DNA from: Betaproteobacteria bacterium | GTDB lineage: Bacteria; Pseudomonadota; Gammaproteobacteria; Burkholderiales; SG8-41 | Direction: 5' to 3' | Assembly: GCA_021414185.1 (NCBI GenBank) | Contig: JAIOOZ010000038.1 | Location: 1 to 35,189, forward strand | Length of the DNA stretch: 35,189 nucleotides | Shown: in pieces, positions 9,399 to 18,472 of the stretch | Numbering within the stretch: the stretch's first letter is position 1 | How the letters are laid out: each line of letters begins with the position of its first letter | Made by a program: the position numbers and the translations under genes | Notes under the pieces: model-generated | Seen by the model: the letters and a program-made list of their open reading frames with translations, nothing else | Databases searched by the model: none | What the model was told of the DNA's origin: nothing

Positions 9399-10025
9399 TC
9401 ATTTGGCGATCCAGTCGGTACTGTGGCCGAGGGCGGCAGCGACGCGCTGCCAGCGCGTAGCCATGGTGGCGTCGATCCGGGTGGCGGCGGTCTGCAGCAA
9501 CGCGCCGCCGCGAGCGAGCTTCGGATCTTCGGCGATGCGCCAGCCCGCGGCAGCGAGTTCGTCGCCGAGTTGCCCGCGCACGAGCGCCGCATCGGCGGGA
9601 TTGAGCGCGATGGTCGCGCCCGCCGGCGGCTGCGTCGTGCGCGCCAGCGCATCGTGGATGAGCGTCACTATGAGTTCCGGTTTTACCTCCAGCGCCTGCC
9701 GCACCATCTGGCGCGCGACTTCGAGCGCGAGTTCCAGCACATCTTGGGCGAGGCGCTGGTTGATCTCGTGGCTTTGCCGTTCGACAGCGGCGAGCACCGC
9801 CTTGATCTGCTGCGCTTCGGCCACCGCTTTTTCAGCGCCTTCGCGCAGGCCGGCGGCGTGTCCTGCGTCATACGCGTGTTGATGGATGTGCCGGACTTTT
9901 TCCGCTTCCGCTGCGGCGGTGTTGGGAGCCGGCGGGCGTGCGTCGGCCGGCGCGTCGAATGGATGCAATTCCCAGCGCTGGTACGCGGACAGCTTTTCCT
10001 TGGGGATGACCGGGCTGTTAGACAT
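9399..10025 (-). CDS. fliH: Flagellar assembly protein FliH
   Basis: 208 aa between fliG and fli[17 protein letters not shown]... and [42 protein letters not shown] are FliH-like. Confidence 0.93.
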   Translation of the reverse strand: MSNSPVIPKEKLSAYQRWELHPFDAPADARPPAPNTAAAEAEKVRHIHQHAYDAGHAAGLREGAEKAVAEAQQIKAVLAAVERQSHEINQRLAQDVLELALEVARQMVRQALEVKPELIVTLIHDALARTTQPPAGATIALNPADAALVRGQLGDELAAAGWRIAEDPKLARGGALLQTAATRIDATMATRWQRVAAALGHSTDWIAK

Positions 10026-11013
10026 AACCTTCGTCTCCCTGCCCGCCCATTACGATCTGGCCTTCGTCCGCCAGGCGGCGCACGATTTTCAGAATTTCTT
10101 TCTGCTGTGCCTCGACTTCGGATACGCGCACCATGCCCTTCGCTTCGAGGTCCTCGCGCAGCATTTCGCCGGCGCGCTGCGACATGTTGCCGAAAATCTT
10201 TTCGCGCAGAGCCTCGGACGAACCCTTCAGCGCGAGAATAAGCGATTCGGACTGCACTTCCTTCAGCAGCATTTGAATCGCGCGGTCGTCCAGCGCCAGC
10301 AGGTTTTCCCACACGAACATCTCGTCGACGATTTTCTGCGCGAGATCGGCGTCGAATTCCTTGATGCTGTCGACGACCGACGCTTCCTGCGTGCCGGGCA
10401 TGAAATTCAGTATTTCCGCGGCGGTGCGCACGCCGCCCATCGCGGCACTCTTGACGTTCTTGTTGCCGGCCAGCAGCGCGGTCAGCACGGTGTTGAGTTC
10501 CTGCAGCGCCGCGGGTTGAATGCCGTCGAGTGTAGCGATGCGCAGCAGCACGTCGTTGCGCGTGCGCTCCGGCAGCAGCGCGAGTATCTCGGACGCCTGG
10601 TCGCGCTCGAGGTGGACGAGGATGGTGGCGATGATCTGCGGATGCTCGTTCCCGATCAGCTCGGCCACCGCGGGCGAACCCATCCATTTCAGTCCTTCGA
10701 TGCCGCTGTTGTCCCCGCCCTGCAATATGCGGTCGATCAGCGCCGCCGATTTGTCGTCGCCAAGCGCTTTCTTCAGCACGTTGCGGATGTAGTCGCCGGA
10801 CGCCATGCCTAGCGTGCTGCGGCCCTGCGCCTGGTCGCAGAACTCGCTCATCACCGTGGTGATTTCCTCGCGGCTCACCGCCTTGAGCTTGGCCATCGCC
10901 GCGCCTATTTTCTGCACTTCGCGCGGGCCGAGGTGCTTGAAGACTTCCGCCGCCTCGTCTTCGCCGAGCGACATCATGAGAATCGCGCTCTTGGTTATGC
11001 CTTCAGCGGCCAT
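10018..11013 (-). CDS. fliG: Flagellar motor switch protein FliG
   Basis: MAAEGITKSAILMMSLGEDEAAEVFKHLGPREVQKIGAAMAKL and EHPQIIATILVHLERDQASEIL; start trimmed. Confidence 0.97.
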   Translation of the reverse strand: MAAEGITKSAILMMSLGEDEAAEVFKHLGPREVQKIGAAMAKLKAVSREEITTVMSEFCDQAQGRSTLGMASGDYIRNVLKKALGDDKSAALIDRILQGGDNSGIEGLKWMGSPAVAELIGNEHPQIIATILVHLERDQASEILALLPERTRNDVLLRIATLDGIQPAALQELNTVLTALLAGNKNVKSAAMGGVRTAAEILNFMPGTQEASVVDSIKEFDADLAQKIVDEMFVWENLLALDDRAIQMLLKEVQSESLILALKGSSEALREKIFGNMSQRAGEMLREDLEAKGMVRVSEVEAQQKEILKIVRRLADEGQIVMGGQGDEGYV

Positions 11014-12610
11014 TGCCGGACACCCAATCCTTGACAACGTTGGCGACGATCCGGGGATCGCCGCGCGCGATCTGCTTGGCGTGGTCGACACTCTGCTCGT
11101 AACTGCCGAACTGCGGCTGCTGCGTGCCCTGCGCGTGCGGGTCGTGCGTCAACGCCGGCGCGGCCGGCGGCGTGGCGAGTGTCTTCAGCAGCGGCCGCAG
11201 CACGCGCAGCACGACGAACAGCAACACGGCCGCGATCAGCAGGTTCTTGCCTGTCATTTTCGCGAGCTCGATGGTGTCGGGCTGCTTCCACAGCGGCACT
11301 TCGGGGATTTTTTCGGGTTCGGACACGTTGAATGCGCTGTTCATCACGCTGACCGTGTCGCCGCGCTCCTTGTTGTAGCCCATGACTTCCTTGACGAGGC
11401 TGGTGATCTTGGCGAGTTCCTCTTCCTTCAACGGCGTGCTGGTAGCCTTGCCCTCCTTGTTCACCTGCCGGCGGTAATTGACGACCACCGCGACTGCGAT
11501 CCGCTTGATGCGCCCGATCTCCTGCCGCGTGTGGCGTATCGTCTTGTCGACCTCGTAGTTGATCGTCGCGTCTTTGCGCGTATTGGCGGGCGCTGCCGCC
11601 GCAATTCCCGCAGCGGGTGCGGCGATGGGCGCGGTGGGCGTGGCCGGCGGCTGGTTCGACAGTGCGCCAGGCACTCCGCCGGCGGCGCCCGTTCCATTCG
11701 CGGTAAGCGCTTCGCTCGTTTGCTGGCTGCGGATGACTGCTGATTCCGCGGTCTGGTTCGGCTTGTAAATTTCTTCGGCGTGCTCCATCTCGGAGAAGTC
11801 GAGGTCGGCGGTGACTTGCGCGCGCACGTTGTTGGGTCCTGTCAGCGGGGTGAGGATAGCTTCGATGCGCGAGTTGAAGCTGCGCTCGATTTCCTGGCGG
11901 TATTTGAGCTGATTGGGGTCGGCCGCGCCGCGCGCGCCCACCGCCGGGTCGGTGCTCAGCAGATTGCCGTTCTGGTCGACCACCGACACGTTCCTGCCCT
12001 GCAGGTCGGGCACGCTGTTGGTGACGAGGTGCACGACCGCGCTGACCTGCGTGCCGTCCAAAGTACGGCCCGGATAAAGGTTCAGCAGCACCGACGCACT
12101 GGGCTTCGGCTGTTCGCGCAGGAACGCGGAGGGTTTCGACAGCGCGAGATGCACGCGCGCATTCTGGACCGCCGACAACGACTGGATCGAGCGCGCAAGT
12201 TCGCCTTCGAGCGCGCGCTGGTAGTTGATCTGCTCGGCGAACTGGCTGACGCCGAATTTCTGGGATTCCATCAGCTCGAAGCCGACCAGTCCGCCCTTCG
12301 GCAAGCCCTGGGCGGCGAGGCGCAGGCGCATTTCGTGGACCTGCCCCGCCGGGATCATCAGCGCGCCGCCGTCGGCGAATTTGTACGGCACGTTCATCTG
12401 TTGCAGCGCCGCGATGACGGTGCCGCCGTCGCGGTCCGAGAGGTTGCCGTAGAGCACGCGGTAATCCGGCGCCTGGCTCCATAGCCAGCCGGCCACCAGC
12501 ACTGCGATCAGCGAGGCGACCGTCAGCATGAAGGCGATATGCCGCGAACCCGGCAACGGGAAACCGCGCGGTGCAGGCACCGCTATCGATTGTCCGGACA
12601 TTTCCGCCAT
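11003..12610 (-). CDS. fliF: Flagellar M-ring protein FliF
   Basis: 535 aa with two TM segments; DYRVLYGNLSDRDGGTVIAALQQMNVPYKFADGGALMIPAGQVHEMRLRLAAQGLP is characteristic. Confidence 0.97.
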   Translation of the reverse strand: MAEMSGQSIAVPAPRGFPLPGSRHIAFMLTVASLIAVLVAGWLWSQAPDYRVLYGNLSDRDGGTVIAALQQMNVPYKFADGGALMIPAGQVHEMRLRLAAQGLPKGGLVGFELMESQKFGVSQFAEQINYQRALEGELARSIQSLSAVQNARVHLALSKPSAFLREQPKPSASVLLNLYPGRTLDGTQVSAVVHLVTNSVPDLQGRNVSVVDQNGNLLSTDPAVGARGAADPNQLKYRQEIERSFNSRIEAILTPLTGPNNVRAQVTADLDFSEMEHAEEIYKPNQTAESAVIRSQQTSEALTANGTGAAGGVPGALSNQPPATPTAPIAAPAAGIAAAAPANTRKDATINYEVDKTIRHTRQEIGRIKRIAVAVVVNYRRQVNKEGKATSTPLKEEELAKITSLVKEVMGYNKERGDTVSVMNSAFNVSEPEKIPEVPLWKQPDTIELAKMTGKNLLIAAVLLFVVLRVLRPLLKTLATPPAAPALTHDPHAQGTQQPQFGSYEQSVDHAKQIARGDPRIVANVVKDWVSGNGR

Positions 12611-12726
12611 AACGTGCTCCTGAAGTGCGTTGACTTAGGCATGGTGCGCCGGGCCCTGGGGACCGCTGCCTCACGCCAGGGTTTTGCAAGTGGAGGAATT
12701 ATGAAGAATCGCCGCCGCGGCAAAGC

Positions 12727-12760
12727 CGCAAATAGGGGTGCCTTTCGCCGCCTATTTGCG
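12727..12760. promoter_or_regulatory. Inverted repeat CGCAAATAGG-N14-CCTATTTGCG in the fliF/fliE divergent region; candidate FlhDC box
   Basis: Perfect 10-bp arms read directly (12727..12736 and 12751..12760); resembles the FlhDC consensus arms AAYGSNNNAAATAGCG / CGCTATTT. Confidence 0.55.
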
Positions 12761-12830
12761 CGGCCGCGCCCGGGGGGCGACTGTTAATCTGCTTCACGTC
12801 CAATCGGGTCAATGCCCAGAGGAAGCAACC

Positions 12831-13157
12831 ATGCAGATCAACTCGCTAGACCAGGTCCTCGGCCAGCTGCGCACCGCCGCGGCGATGGCGTCCGGCACGG
12901 GCGTCAAAGCCCCCACGGATGCCGGCAACAAGGCGGGCGATTTCGCCACCGTGCTGAAGGCCTCGCTCGACCAGGCCAACGGCATGCAGCAGCAGGCGAC
13001 CAGGCTCGCGCGCGATTTCGAACTCGGCGCGACCGACGCCAGCCTGCCCGACGTGATGGTGTCGATCCAGAAAGCCAACGTGTCGTTCCAGCAGGTCGTG
13101 CAGGTGAGAAACAAGCTGGTTTCCGCCTATCACGAGATCATGAATATGCAGGTGTAA
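12831..13157 (+). CDS. fliE: Flagellar hook-basal body complex protein FliE
   Basis: Start at MQINSLDQVLGQLRTAAAMA; FliE-like C-terminus LPDVMVSIQKANVSFQQVVQVRNKLVSAYHEIMNMQV. Confidence 0.96.
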   Translation: MQINSLDQVLGQLRTAAAMASGTGVKAPTDAGNKAGDFATVLKASLDQANGMQQQATRLARDFELGATDASLPDVMVSIQKANVSFQQVVQVRNKLVSAYHEIMNMQV

Positions 13158-13161
13158 GTTT

Positions 13162-13281
13162 GTCGAGAGACGCCGGGCGAGAGACGAGAGACGGAAAAGC
13201 ATTAAAACTCCGTCTATCGTCTATCCTGCTTCTTCCTCTCTCCAGATTCTAAATCCCGTCTCTCGCCCGGCGCCTCTCGAC
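13162..13281. repeat. 25-bp imperfect inverted repeat (one mismatch) between convergent fliE and the PilZ brake gene; probable bidirectional terminator or palindromic repeat element
   Basis: GTCGAGAGACGCCGGGCGAGAGACG at 13162..13186 pairs with CGTCTCTCGCCCGGCGCCTCTCGAC at 13257..13281. Confidence 0.75.
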
Positions 13282-13295
13282 GAGTTCCTATGCGC

Positions 13296-14054
13296 TTATT
13301 TCTTGCGCTGGCGCTCGAGCGCCAAAATGTAGCGCTGCACGATGGACAGCATGCTCTCGCGCAGATCGACGTACGCGAAGCCGGAACGCTGCACGGATTT
13401 GCCGTTGGCGAGATTCATCATGAATGCGTTGCGTGCCTGGACGCGCGTGCGCAGGACGGCGGTGCCGGGCAGATGGATGCCGCAGTCGTAAACGGCGCCC
13501 AGCGCGGGCGTGAACAGTTCCGGCGGCGTCAGCATGGCGATGCCGCCGCAGCTGATGTCGACGAGGCTCAATTGGACGTTCGTGTTCCCGTCGTTGTGCG
13601 GCACGGTCATCGTGCATTTCACCGGCACCGTGACGGGCGTCGCCATGCGGAAATATTCGCGCCGCTGCAGCCGCAGCAGATCCTGCGGCAGCGCTATCCT
13701 GAATGCATCGCGGCCTTCGCAGGTCGCAAGCGCGATGTCTTCGCATACGAACTGGATCTTGATTTTTTCGAGAGTCGTGCTGCACAGCAGGCGTTGCCTG
13801 CTCAATATGCGGTCGGCAAAGCGGCCGTTGCGCTCGCATTCCAGCATAAGGCAGCCGGCGGCGTCGTCTATCTGGACAATCGAGGTCAGAAAAAAATCGT
13901 CGCCGATGGAAGCGGTAATCAGTGCGGCTTGCCGCATGATTGCATGCAGGATCTGGCTGATTTCCAGCCGCGAACCCACCGCATACTGGTGGTAGTCGGT
14001 ATCCGCGGTTGAGACCGTTTTGGCCTGATCCGCAACTACTGTTGAATTTGGCAT
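13296..14054 (-). CDS. ycgR: YcgR-family flagellar brake protein (YcgR N-terminal domain plus PilZ c-di-GMP-binding domain)
   Basis: 252 aa; PilZ signature QRREYFR...VDISCGGIAM and a YcgR-like N-terminal domain. Confidence 0.88.
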   Translation of the reverse strand: MPNSTVVADQAKTVSTADTDYHQYAVGSRLEISQILHAIMRQAALITASIGDDFFLTSIVQIDDAAGCLMLECERNGRFADRILSRQRLLCSTTLEKIKIQFVCEDIALATCEGRDAFRIALPQDLLRLQRREYFRMATPVTVPVKCTMTVPHNDGNTNVQLSLVDISCGGIAMLTPPELFTPALGAVYDCGIHLPGTAVLRTRVQARNAFMMNLANGKSVQRSGFAYVDLRESMLSIVQRYILALERQRKK

Positions 14055-14157
14055 GGTTGAGGAGGCGCTCCGATAGCCGAACTATAGGGCACCCTCATTC
14101 CGGGCAAATCCGGGAACAGCTGTCGTTTTACGCGCCTTCTCGGGCGAACGGCCATTC

Positions 14158-14448
14158 TCAGCCGTCACGGCGCGGCGGTGCGTCCTTGCCATGCTCGATC
14201 CGGTACAGCCACGCGAGAAGCTCGGCCACCGCGACATAGAGTTGTTCCGGAATGCGCGAGTCCATATCGATCTGCATCAGCAGCGCGACCAGCGCAGGCG
14301 ATTCGTGGACATAGATGCCCGCTTCGCGCGCACGCGCGATGATCTCTTCGGCGGCGATTCCGCGCCCTTTCGCGGCAACGCGTGGCGCGCGTTCCTTGTC
14401 GTCATAGGCAAGAGCGACGGCCGTGTGGCGGAGGTCAGGCGGATTCAT
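14158..14448 (-). CDS. FlhB C-terminal domain-like protein (FhlB type)
   Basis: MNPPDLRHTAVALAYDDKERAPRVAAKGRGIAAEEIIARAREAGIYVHESPALVALLMQIDMDSRIPEQLYVAVAELLAWLYRIE resembles the FlhB cytoplasmic domain; start trimmed. Confidence 0.88.
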   Translation of the reverse strand: MNPPDLRHTAVALAYDDKERAPRVAAKGRGIAAEEIIARAREAGIYVHESPALVALLMQIDMDSRIPEQLYVAVAELLAWLYRIEHGKDAPPRRDG

Positions 14449-15454
14449 TGCGCCGCACCGCGATGCCGAGGGAATTGACGCCGGCATCGCCAAGGGATTT
14501 CTGCAGTTGCGCGCGGTGCGCGGTGAGTCCCGCAAGCGCATCCGTATCGGCGGCATGCAGGATAATGCTGACGCCGCGCTCCGCCACCCGCAGCGTGGCA
14601 TCGATCCTGCCCAGCCGCGGCAGCGTCAGGCGCAAGCGAGTGCGCCATTGCGTTTCGTCCGTTGGCGCCGGTGTTGGCCGGTCTTCCTCGACAATCTCCC
14701 AGTCGAGCGGCTGGCCGTGCCAAATCATGCCGTGCCAGCCGACCTGACGTGACTCCAGCGTGTCGAGTTGCTGCCTGATCAGGGCCAGCGCGTCGCGGTG
14801 GACGGGCAATTCGGGCATGCCAGGCGCGCGGTCCGCGACGATCAACGGGGACTCCGGGTCGCCGCCGTTGCCGGCCTCCGCGGCGCCTTGCCTGCGCAGC
14901 GGCTCGAAGCGGGCCTGCGGCTCGCGCATCAGTTGTGTAATTGCGCGCTCGCCGGCGGCCCATTGCGCCTGATGTGCTTCATAAAAGATGCCGCTTTGCA
15001 CGAGAGCATCGCGCAGGGCGGCAGCAGTTCGGGCGCCACCGCCTGACAAGCTCTCAAGCAGGGCTGCGCCAGGGCGCACGGCGGCAGTCAGCGGCAGCCG
15101 GTCGCTCTCGTCCAGCAAAGCGGTGATAAATCGCGCCGTTTCGCTCAGCGTGGTAGACAGCGCGCCGGGGTCGTCCGCCGCGACGAGCGCGAATTTAAAA
15201 TGCGGCCCGCCCGCCACGACGTTCAGTTGCAATGTGTCGCCTGCATGCGGCTGTACCGGCAGGCGCAGTAACAATTGCCGGTTGCCGACTAAAACACGGA
15301 AAGTACCGTCAGGCATGACCGCTTCCACGCGCGCGTGTACATGGTCGCCCGGCATCAGCCCGTTTAAGGTGTCCGGATTGGCGCGCGAAACCGCCTGCAC
15401 CTGTCCGTTCGCGAACGTGCGCAGGCGGACGAGATCCGAAAGGCGGTTGAGCAT
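14435..15454 (-). CDS. FliK-like flagellar hook-length control domain protein
   Basis: 339 aa; C-terminal domain RLRLTLPRLGRIDATLRVAERGVSIILHAADTDALAGLTAHRAQLQKSLGDAGVNSLGIAVRR is FliK_C-like; paired with the FlhB-like gene. Confidence 0.75.
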   Translation of the reverse strand: MLNRLSDLVRLRTFANGQVQAVSRANPDTLNGLMPGDHVHARVEAVMPDGTFRVLVGNRQLLLRLPVQPHAGDTLQLNVVAGGPHFKFALVAADDPGALSTTLSETARFITALLDESDRLPLTAAVRPGAALLESLSGGGARTAAALRDALVQSGIFYEAHQAQWAAGERAITQLMREPQARFEPLRRQGAAEAGNGGDPESPLIVADRAPGMPELPVHRDALALIRQQLDTLESRQVGWHGMIWHGQPLDWEIVEEDRPTPAPTDETQWRTRLRLTLPRLGRIDATLRVAERGVSIILHAADTDALAGLTAHRAQLQKSLGDAGVNSLGIAVRRNESA

Positions 15455-15498
15455 GATCGGTTCCGGGCGTGAGGCGCGGGCGCGGCTTCGTTACCGGC

Positions 15499-15828
15499 TC
15501 ACTCGCCGGACTGGTAGGTCTGCGACAGGCGGCGCTGGCGTCCGGCATGGCCGAGCAGGATCGCGAGATTCGCCATCCACGGCTCGACGAGCAGTCTGAT
15601 CTCGGCATCGTCGTCGAGAACGCCGCGGATCAACTCTGCCTTGCGGCGCTGAAAATCGGTGCCGCGCGGCCGCTGATCTTCGCCGTTCATGAGCCGGGCA
15701 AACAGGCCGCTGCATTCGCGTTCGTGCCGCACCAGGCCGTCCCAGTCCCCGTTGCGGGCGGCGGCCAGCATCTGCCTGGTGAGGCGCGAGATGCTCTCGT
15801 AAGTTGCCAGTATCAGCTCGTCGTTCAT
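15499..15828 (-). CDS. fliT: Flagellar chaperone FliT
   Basis: Small helical protein (MNDELILATYESISRLTRQMLAAARNGDWDGLVRHERECSGLFARL) directly after fliS with an ATGA overlap. Confidence 0.85.
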   Translation of the reverse strand: MNDELILATYESISRLTRQMLAAARNGDWDGLVRHERECSGLFARLMNGEDQRPRGTDFQRRKAELIRGVLDDDAEIRLLVEPWMANLAILLGHAGRQRRLSQTYQSGE

Positions 15829-16247
15829 CGTCCGCCAGTCCGTGCCGCGGCGGCGGGCGCCGGCCTGATCTGCTCCCACGCTTCGCGCAATTCGTTCAAC
15901 AGACGGCTGACTTCATCGACCGCTTCCGGGCGGTCATGCAGGTTCGCCCGCAGCAGACAATCGCACATATAGGCGTAGAGCGCGTCGAGGCGTTCGCCCA
16001 GTTCGCCGCCGGCCTTCACGTCGAGGCTCGCCCGCAGGCCGCTTTCGATGATCATGATGGCTTTGGAAAGCGCGCGACCTTTGGCGGCCGTTTCGCGCCG
16101 TGCCATGTGCAGTTTGGCGTCAGCGAGCGCAAGCAGCGCGCCTTCATACAGCATCAATATCAGCTTGTGCGGGTCCGCTTCGGGTACGCCGGTTTCGAGA
16201 CCGACGCTCATATAGGCATTGATGCCGTGTTGTGCAGTTGCGAACAT
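15825..16247 (-). CDS. fliS: Flagellar secretion chaperone FliS
   Basis: NAYMSVGLETGVPEADPHKLILMLYEGALLALADAKLHM is canonical FliS. Confidence 0.95.
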   Translation of the reverse strand: MFATAQHGINAYMSVGLETGVPEADPHKLILMLYEGALLALADAKLHMARRETAAKGRALSKAIMIIESGLRASLDVKAGGELGERLDALYAYMCDCLLRANLHDRPEAVDEVSRLLNELREAWEQIRPAPAAAARTGGR

Positions 16248-16266
16248 GGTCGTGGATTTCTTGCGG

Positions 16267-18231
16267 TTATTTGGTGCTGGCGGTCAGATTGGCCAGTTGC
16301 TGCGTCAGAAAGCTGCTGGTCTGGTTGAGGCTGCTCACCATCGTATCGAGCGCCGCGAACTGCGCCCGATAGTTGGCTTCGATCTGGGTCAGTCGCCGGT
16401 TGACGGCTGCGCGCTGGCTGTCGAGACTCTTGATGCTCGAATTCAGGCCCGCGGTGCGGCCCGCGAGCGGACCGGCGGGATCGAGCACATTGGTGGCGAA
16501 TTTGTTCAGCAACGACGCATAACCTTCGGCATAGTTGAGGGTCACGCTGTTATTGGCCGCGAGCTGGGCGGGCGTTCCTGTGTACTGGACCTTGATGCCG
16601 TCGGCTGCTGAACCGCTGCTCGCGGTGAGGATGCGGCCGCTGCCGGTAGCGGCATAAGTGACGCCGTTGTGCATGAAGCTGCCTGCAACATCGCTGCCCG
16701 TGCCGCTTTCGCCGCCACTGTAACCGAGCGCTGAAATCGCGGTGCCGGCGATGCCGGCGATGCTGGATGCGGCGCCGAAATCCTTCGACGCGATTACGAG
16801 CTTGCCGGAATCGAGCGTGACGGTGGCGGCGGCGCCCGCGGCGGTGAGCGCCGACTGCACTGCGCTGGCGAGTTGGGCCGGCGTGTAGGTGCCGTGCGCC
16901 AGCGTCAGCGCGCCGCTGGCGGTACCGTTGATATTGAGTGACAAGCCGTCGTTGGTACCATCGATTACGGTCGATCCTGCCGGTGCGGCGCCGGCGCTTG
17001 CCGCAGCCTGCGTTGCAGCGGCGGTAATGTTCACCTGGTAATCGCCCGCGACGGCGTGCGCGCCCGCGCCCGCGAAACTCAGGAAACTGCTGCTGCTCTT
17101 GCCCTGCACGCTGAACAGCGCGGCAATGCCGGAAAAGTTGGTGTTGATCCCATTGGTGAGCTTGGTGGCGTCGACCGCCAGCGAGCCTTCTTTCTGGAAC
17201 GAGACGCCGATCTGCGACAGCGTAGTGAGGCTGCCACCGGTTCCCGCCACCGCGCGCGACAGGATCGAGCGCACCTGTACTTGCAGGTTCTGCGCCGCTG
17301 AGTCGCCCAGCAGCGGTCCGCCCTGCTTGGTGGTCGCGTTATAGCCGGTAAGACTGCCGAGCGTGCTGTTGACGTTGTTGTAGGCGTTCACAAAAGCTCC
17401 TACGGCGGCTTGCAGCGCGGCGTTGTCGCGCGCTACCGTCAGAGTTGAAGCGCCGGACTTTATGAGATTGAGCGTGATGCCGGGGATCACTGTCGTAACG
17501 GCGTTCGACGCACTCTTGACGGTGACGCCGTTGACGGTCAGCGTGGCGTCTGCGCCGGCGCGCGCCTCGGCCAGGCTGGCGATCGTATCGTGCAGTTCGC
17601 CTGCCGCAAGATTGTTCGTAATCTGTATCGTATTGGACGTGCCGGTGGCGTTGGCGGTCAGCACGAGCTTGTAGGGACTTGCGCTGCCATCGTTGACGAC
17701 GCTGGCGGTGACGCCGGCGCCGGCCGCGTTAATCGCGTCGCGCACGCCTTCAAGCGTATTGTTGGACGCGTCTATGGTCACCGCCGCCGCGGTGCCGCTG
17801 CCGACCTTGATGGTCAGCGTGCCCGTCGAGCTCGCGCTTTGCGCGCTGAGGATGCCGGTAGCGGCAAGCACCTGGGTCTGCGCGATGTTGGCAACGCTCA
17901 CGGTGTAGCTGCCGGGCGTCGCGGTGGTCGCCGCGCTGCCGGTGAATATTGAAGGGTCCGACGAGCCCGCGGTCAGTCCCTGATAGCTCGCAGCGGCCGA
18001 CAGGTTTTTCATCGCGCCCTGGAACGCGGCAAACAGGCTGTTCAGCGTGCCGAACGCGCTGAGATCGGTTTGATAGCTGGATTGCTTCTGGTCGAGTAGT
18101 GCCAAAGGGCGCTGCTCGATGGACATCAGTTTGGAAACTATGGTGTTGACGTCAAGTCCGGAACCGATGCCGGGGGACGTGATCGCACCTGTCGTCGTCG
18201 TGCCGACTGTCGAACCTGCCGTCAGTGCCAT
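16267..18231 (-). CDS. fliD: Flagellar filament capping protein FliD
   Basis: 654 aa; N-terminus ITSPGIGSGLDVNTIVSKLMSIEQRPLALLDQKQSSYQTDLSAFGTLNS and C-terminal LTQIEANYRAQFAALDTMVSSLNQTSSFLTQQLANL. Confidence 0.96.
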   Translation of the reverse strand: MALTAGSTVGTTTTGAITSPGIGSGLDVNTIVSKLMSIEQRPLALLDQKQSSYQTDLSAFGTLNSLFAAFQGAMKNLSAAASYQGLTAGSSDPSIFTGSAATTATPGSYTVSVANIAQTQVLAATGILSAQSASSTGTLTIKVGSGTAAAVTIDASNNTLEGVRDAINAAGAGVTASVVNDGSASPYKLVLTANATGTSNTIQITNNLAAGELHDTIASLAEARAGADATLTVNGVTVKSASNAVTTVIPGITLNLIKSGASTLTVARDNAALQAAVGAFVNAYNNVNSTLGSLTGYNATTKQGGPLLGDSAAQNLQVQVRSILSRAVAGTGGSLTTLSQIGVSFQKEGSLAVDATKLTNGINTNFSGIAALFSVQGKSSSSFLSFAGAGAHAVAGDYQVNITAAATQAAASAGAAPAGSTVIDGTNDGLSLNINGTASGALTLAHGTYTPAQLASAVQSALTAAGAAATVTLDSGKLVIASKDFGAASSIAGIAGTAISALGYSGGESGTGSDVAGSFMHNGVTYAATGSGRILTASSGSAADGIKVQYTGTPAQLAANNSVTLNYAEGYASLLNKFATNVLDPAGPLAGRTAGLNSSIKSLDSQRAAVNRRLTQIEANYRAQFAALDTMVSSLNQTSSFLTQQLANLTASTK

Positions 18232-18430
18232 GATCGGATGTCCCTGTCTTTTTTCTGCCGGCCGCCGCCGGTTCGGCGAGTCGAGCCTTGATTGCGGTAT
18301 TGCCTGCCGGCGGCGCGAATGGCCGGAGTTCTAGCGGGTGGCACCGCAGATGCATTTCATCTGATGCCGGCGCCATGCGGCGCCGCAATACGCGATGCTG
18401 AAATGAGTGATCAGCACGTCGAAAATTCGC

Positions 18431-18461
18431 TAAAAACCCCGGCCAGCTCGCGCCGGCCGGG
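18431..18461 (-). terminator. Rho-independent terminator downstream of fliC
   Basis: Minus strand reads CCCGGCC-GGCGCGAGCT-GGCCGGG-GTTTTTA: 7-bp GC stem followed by a T run. Confidence 0.85.
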
Positions 18462-18472
18462 ACCTGAGTTGC

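Noticed and set aside
10995-12689. 564-aa minus-strand ORF in a different frame from fliF
   Set aside because: Same strand, alternate frame of fliF; composition is Arg/Gly/Ala-rich nonsense, while the fliF frame is a clear match.
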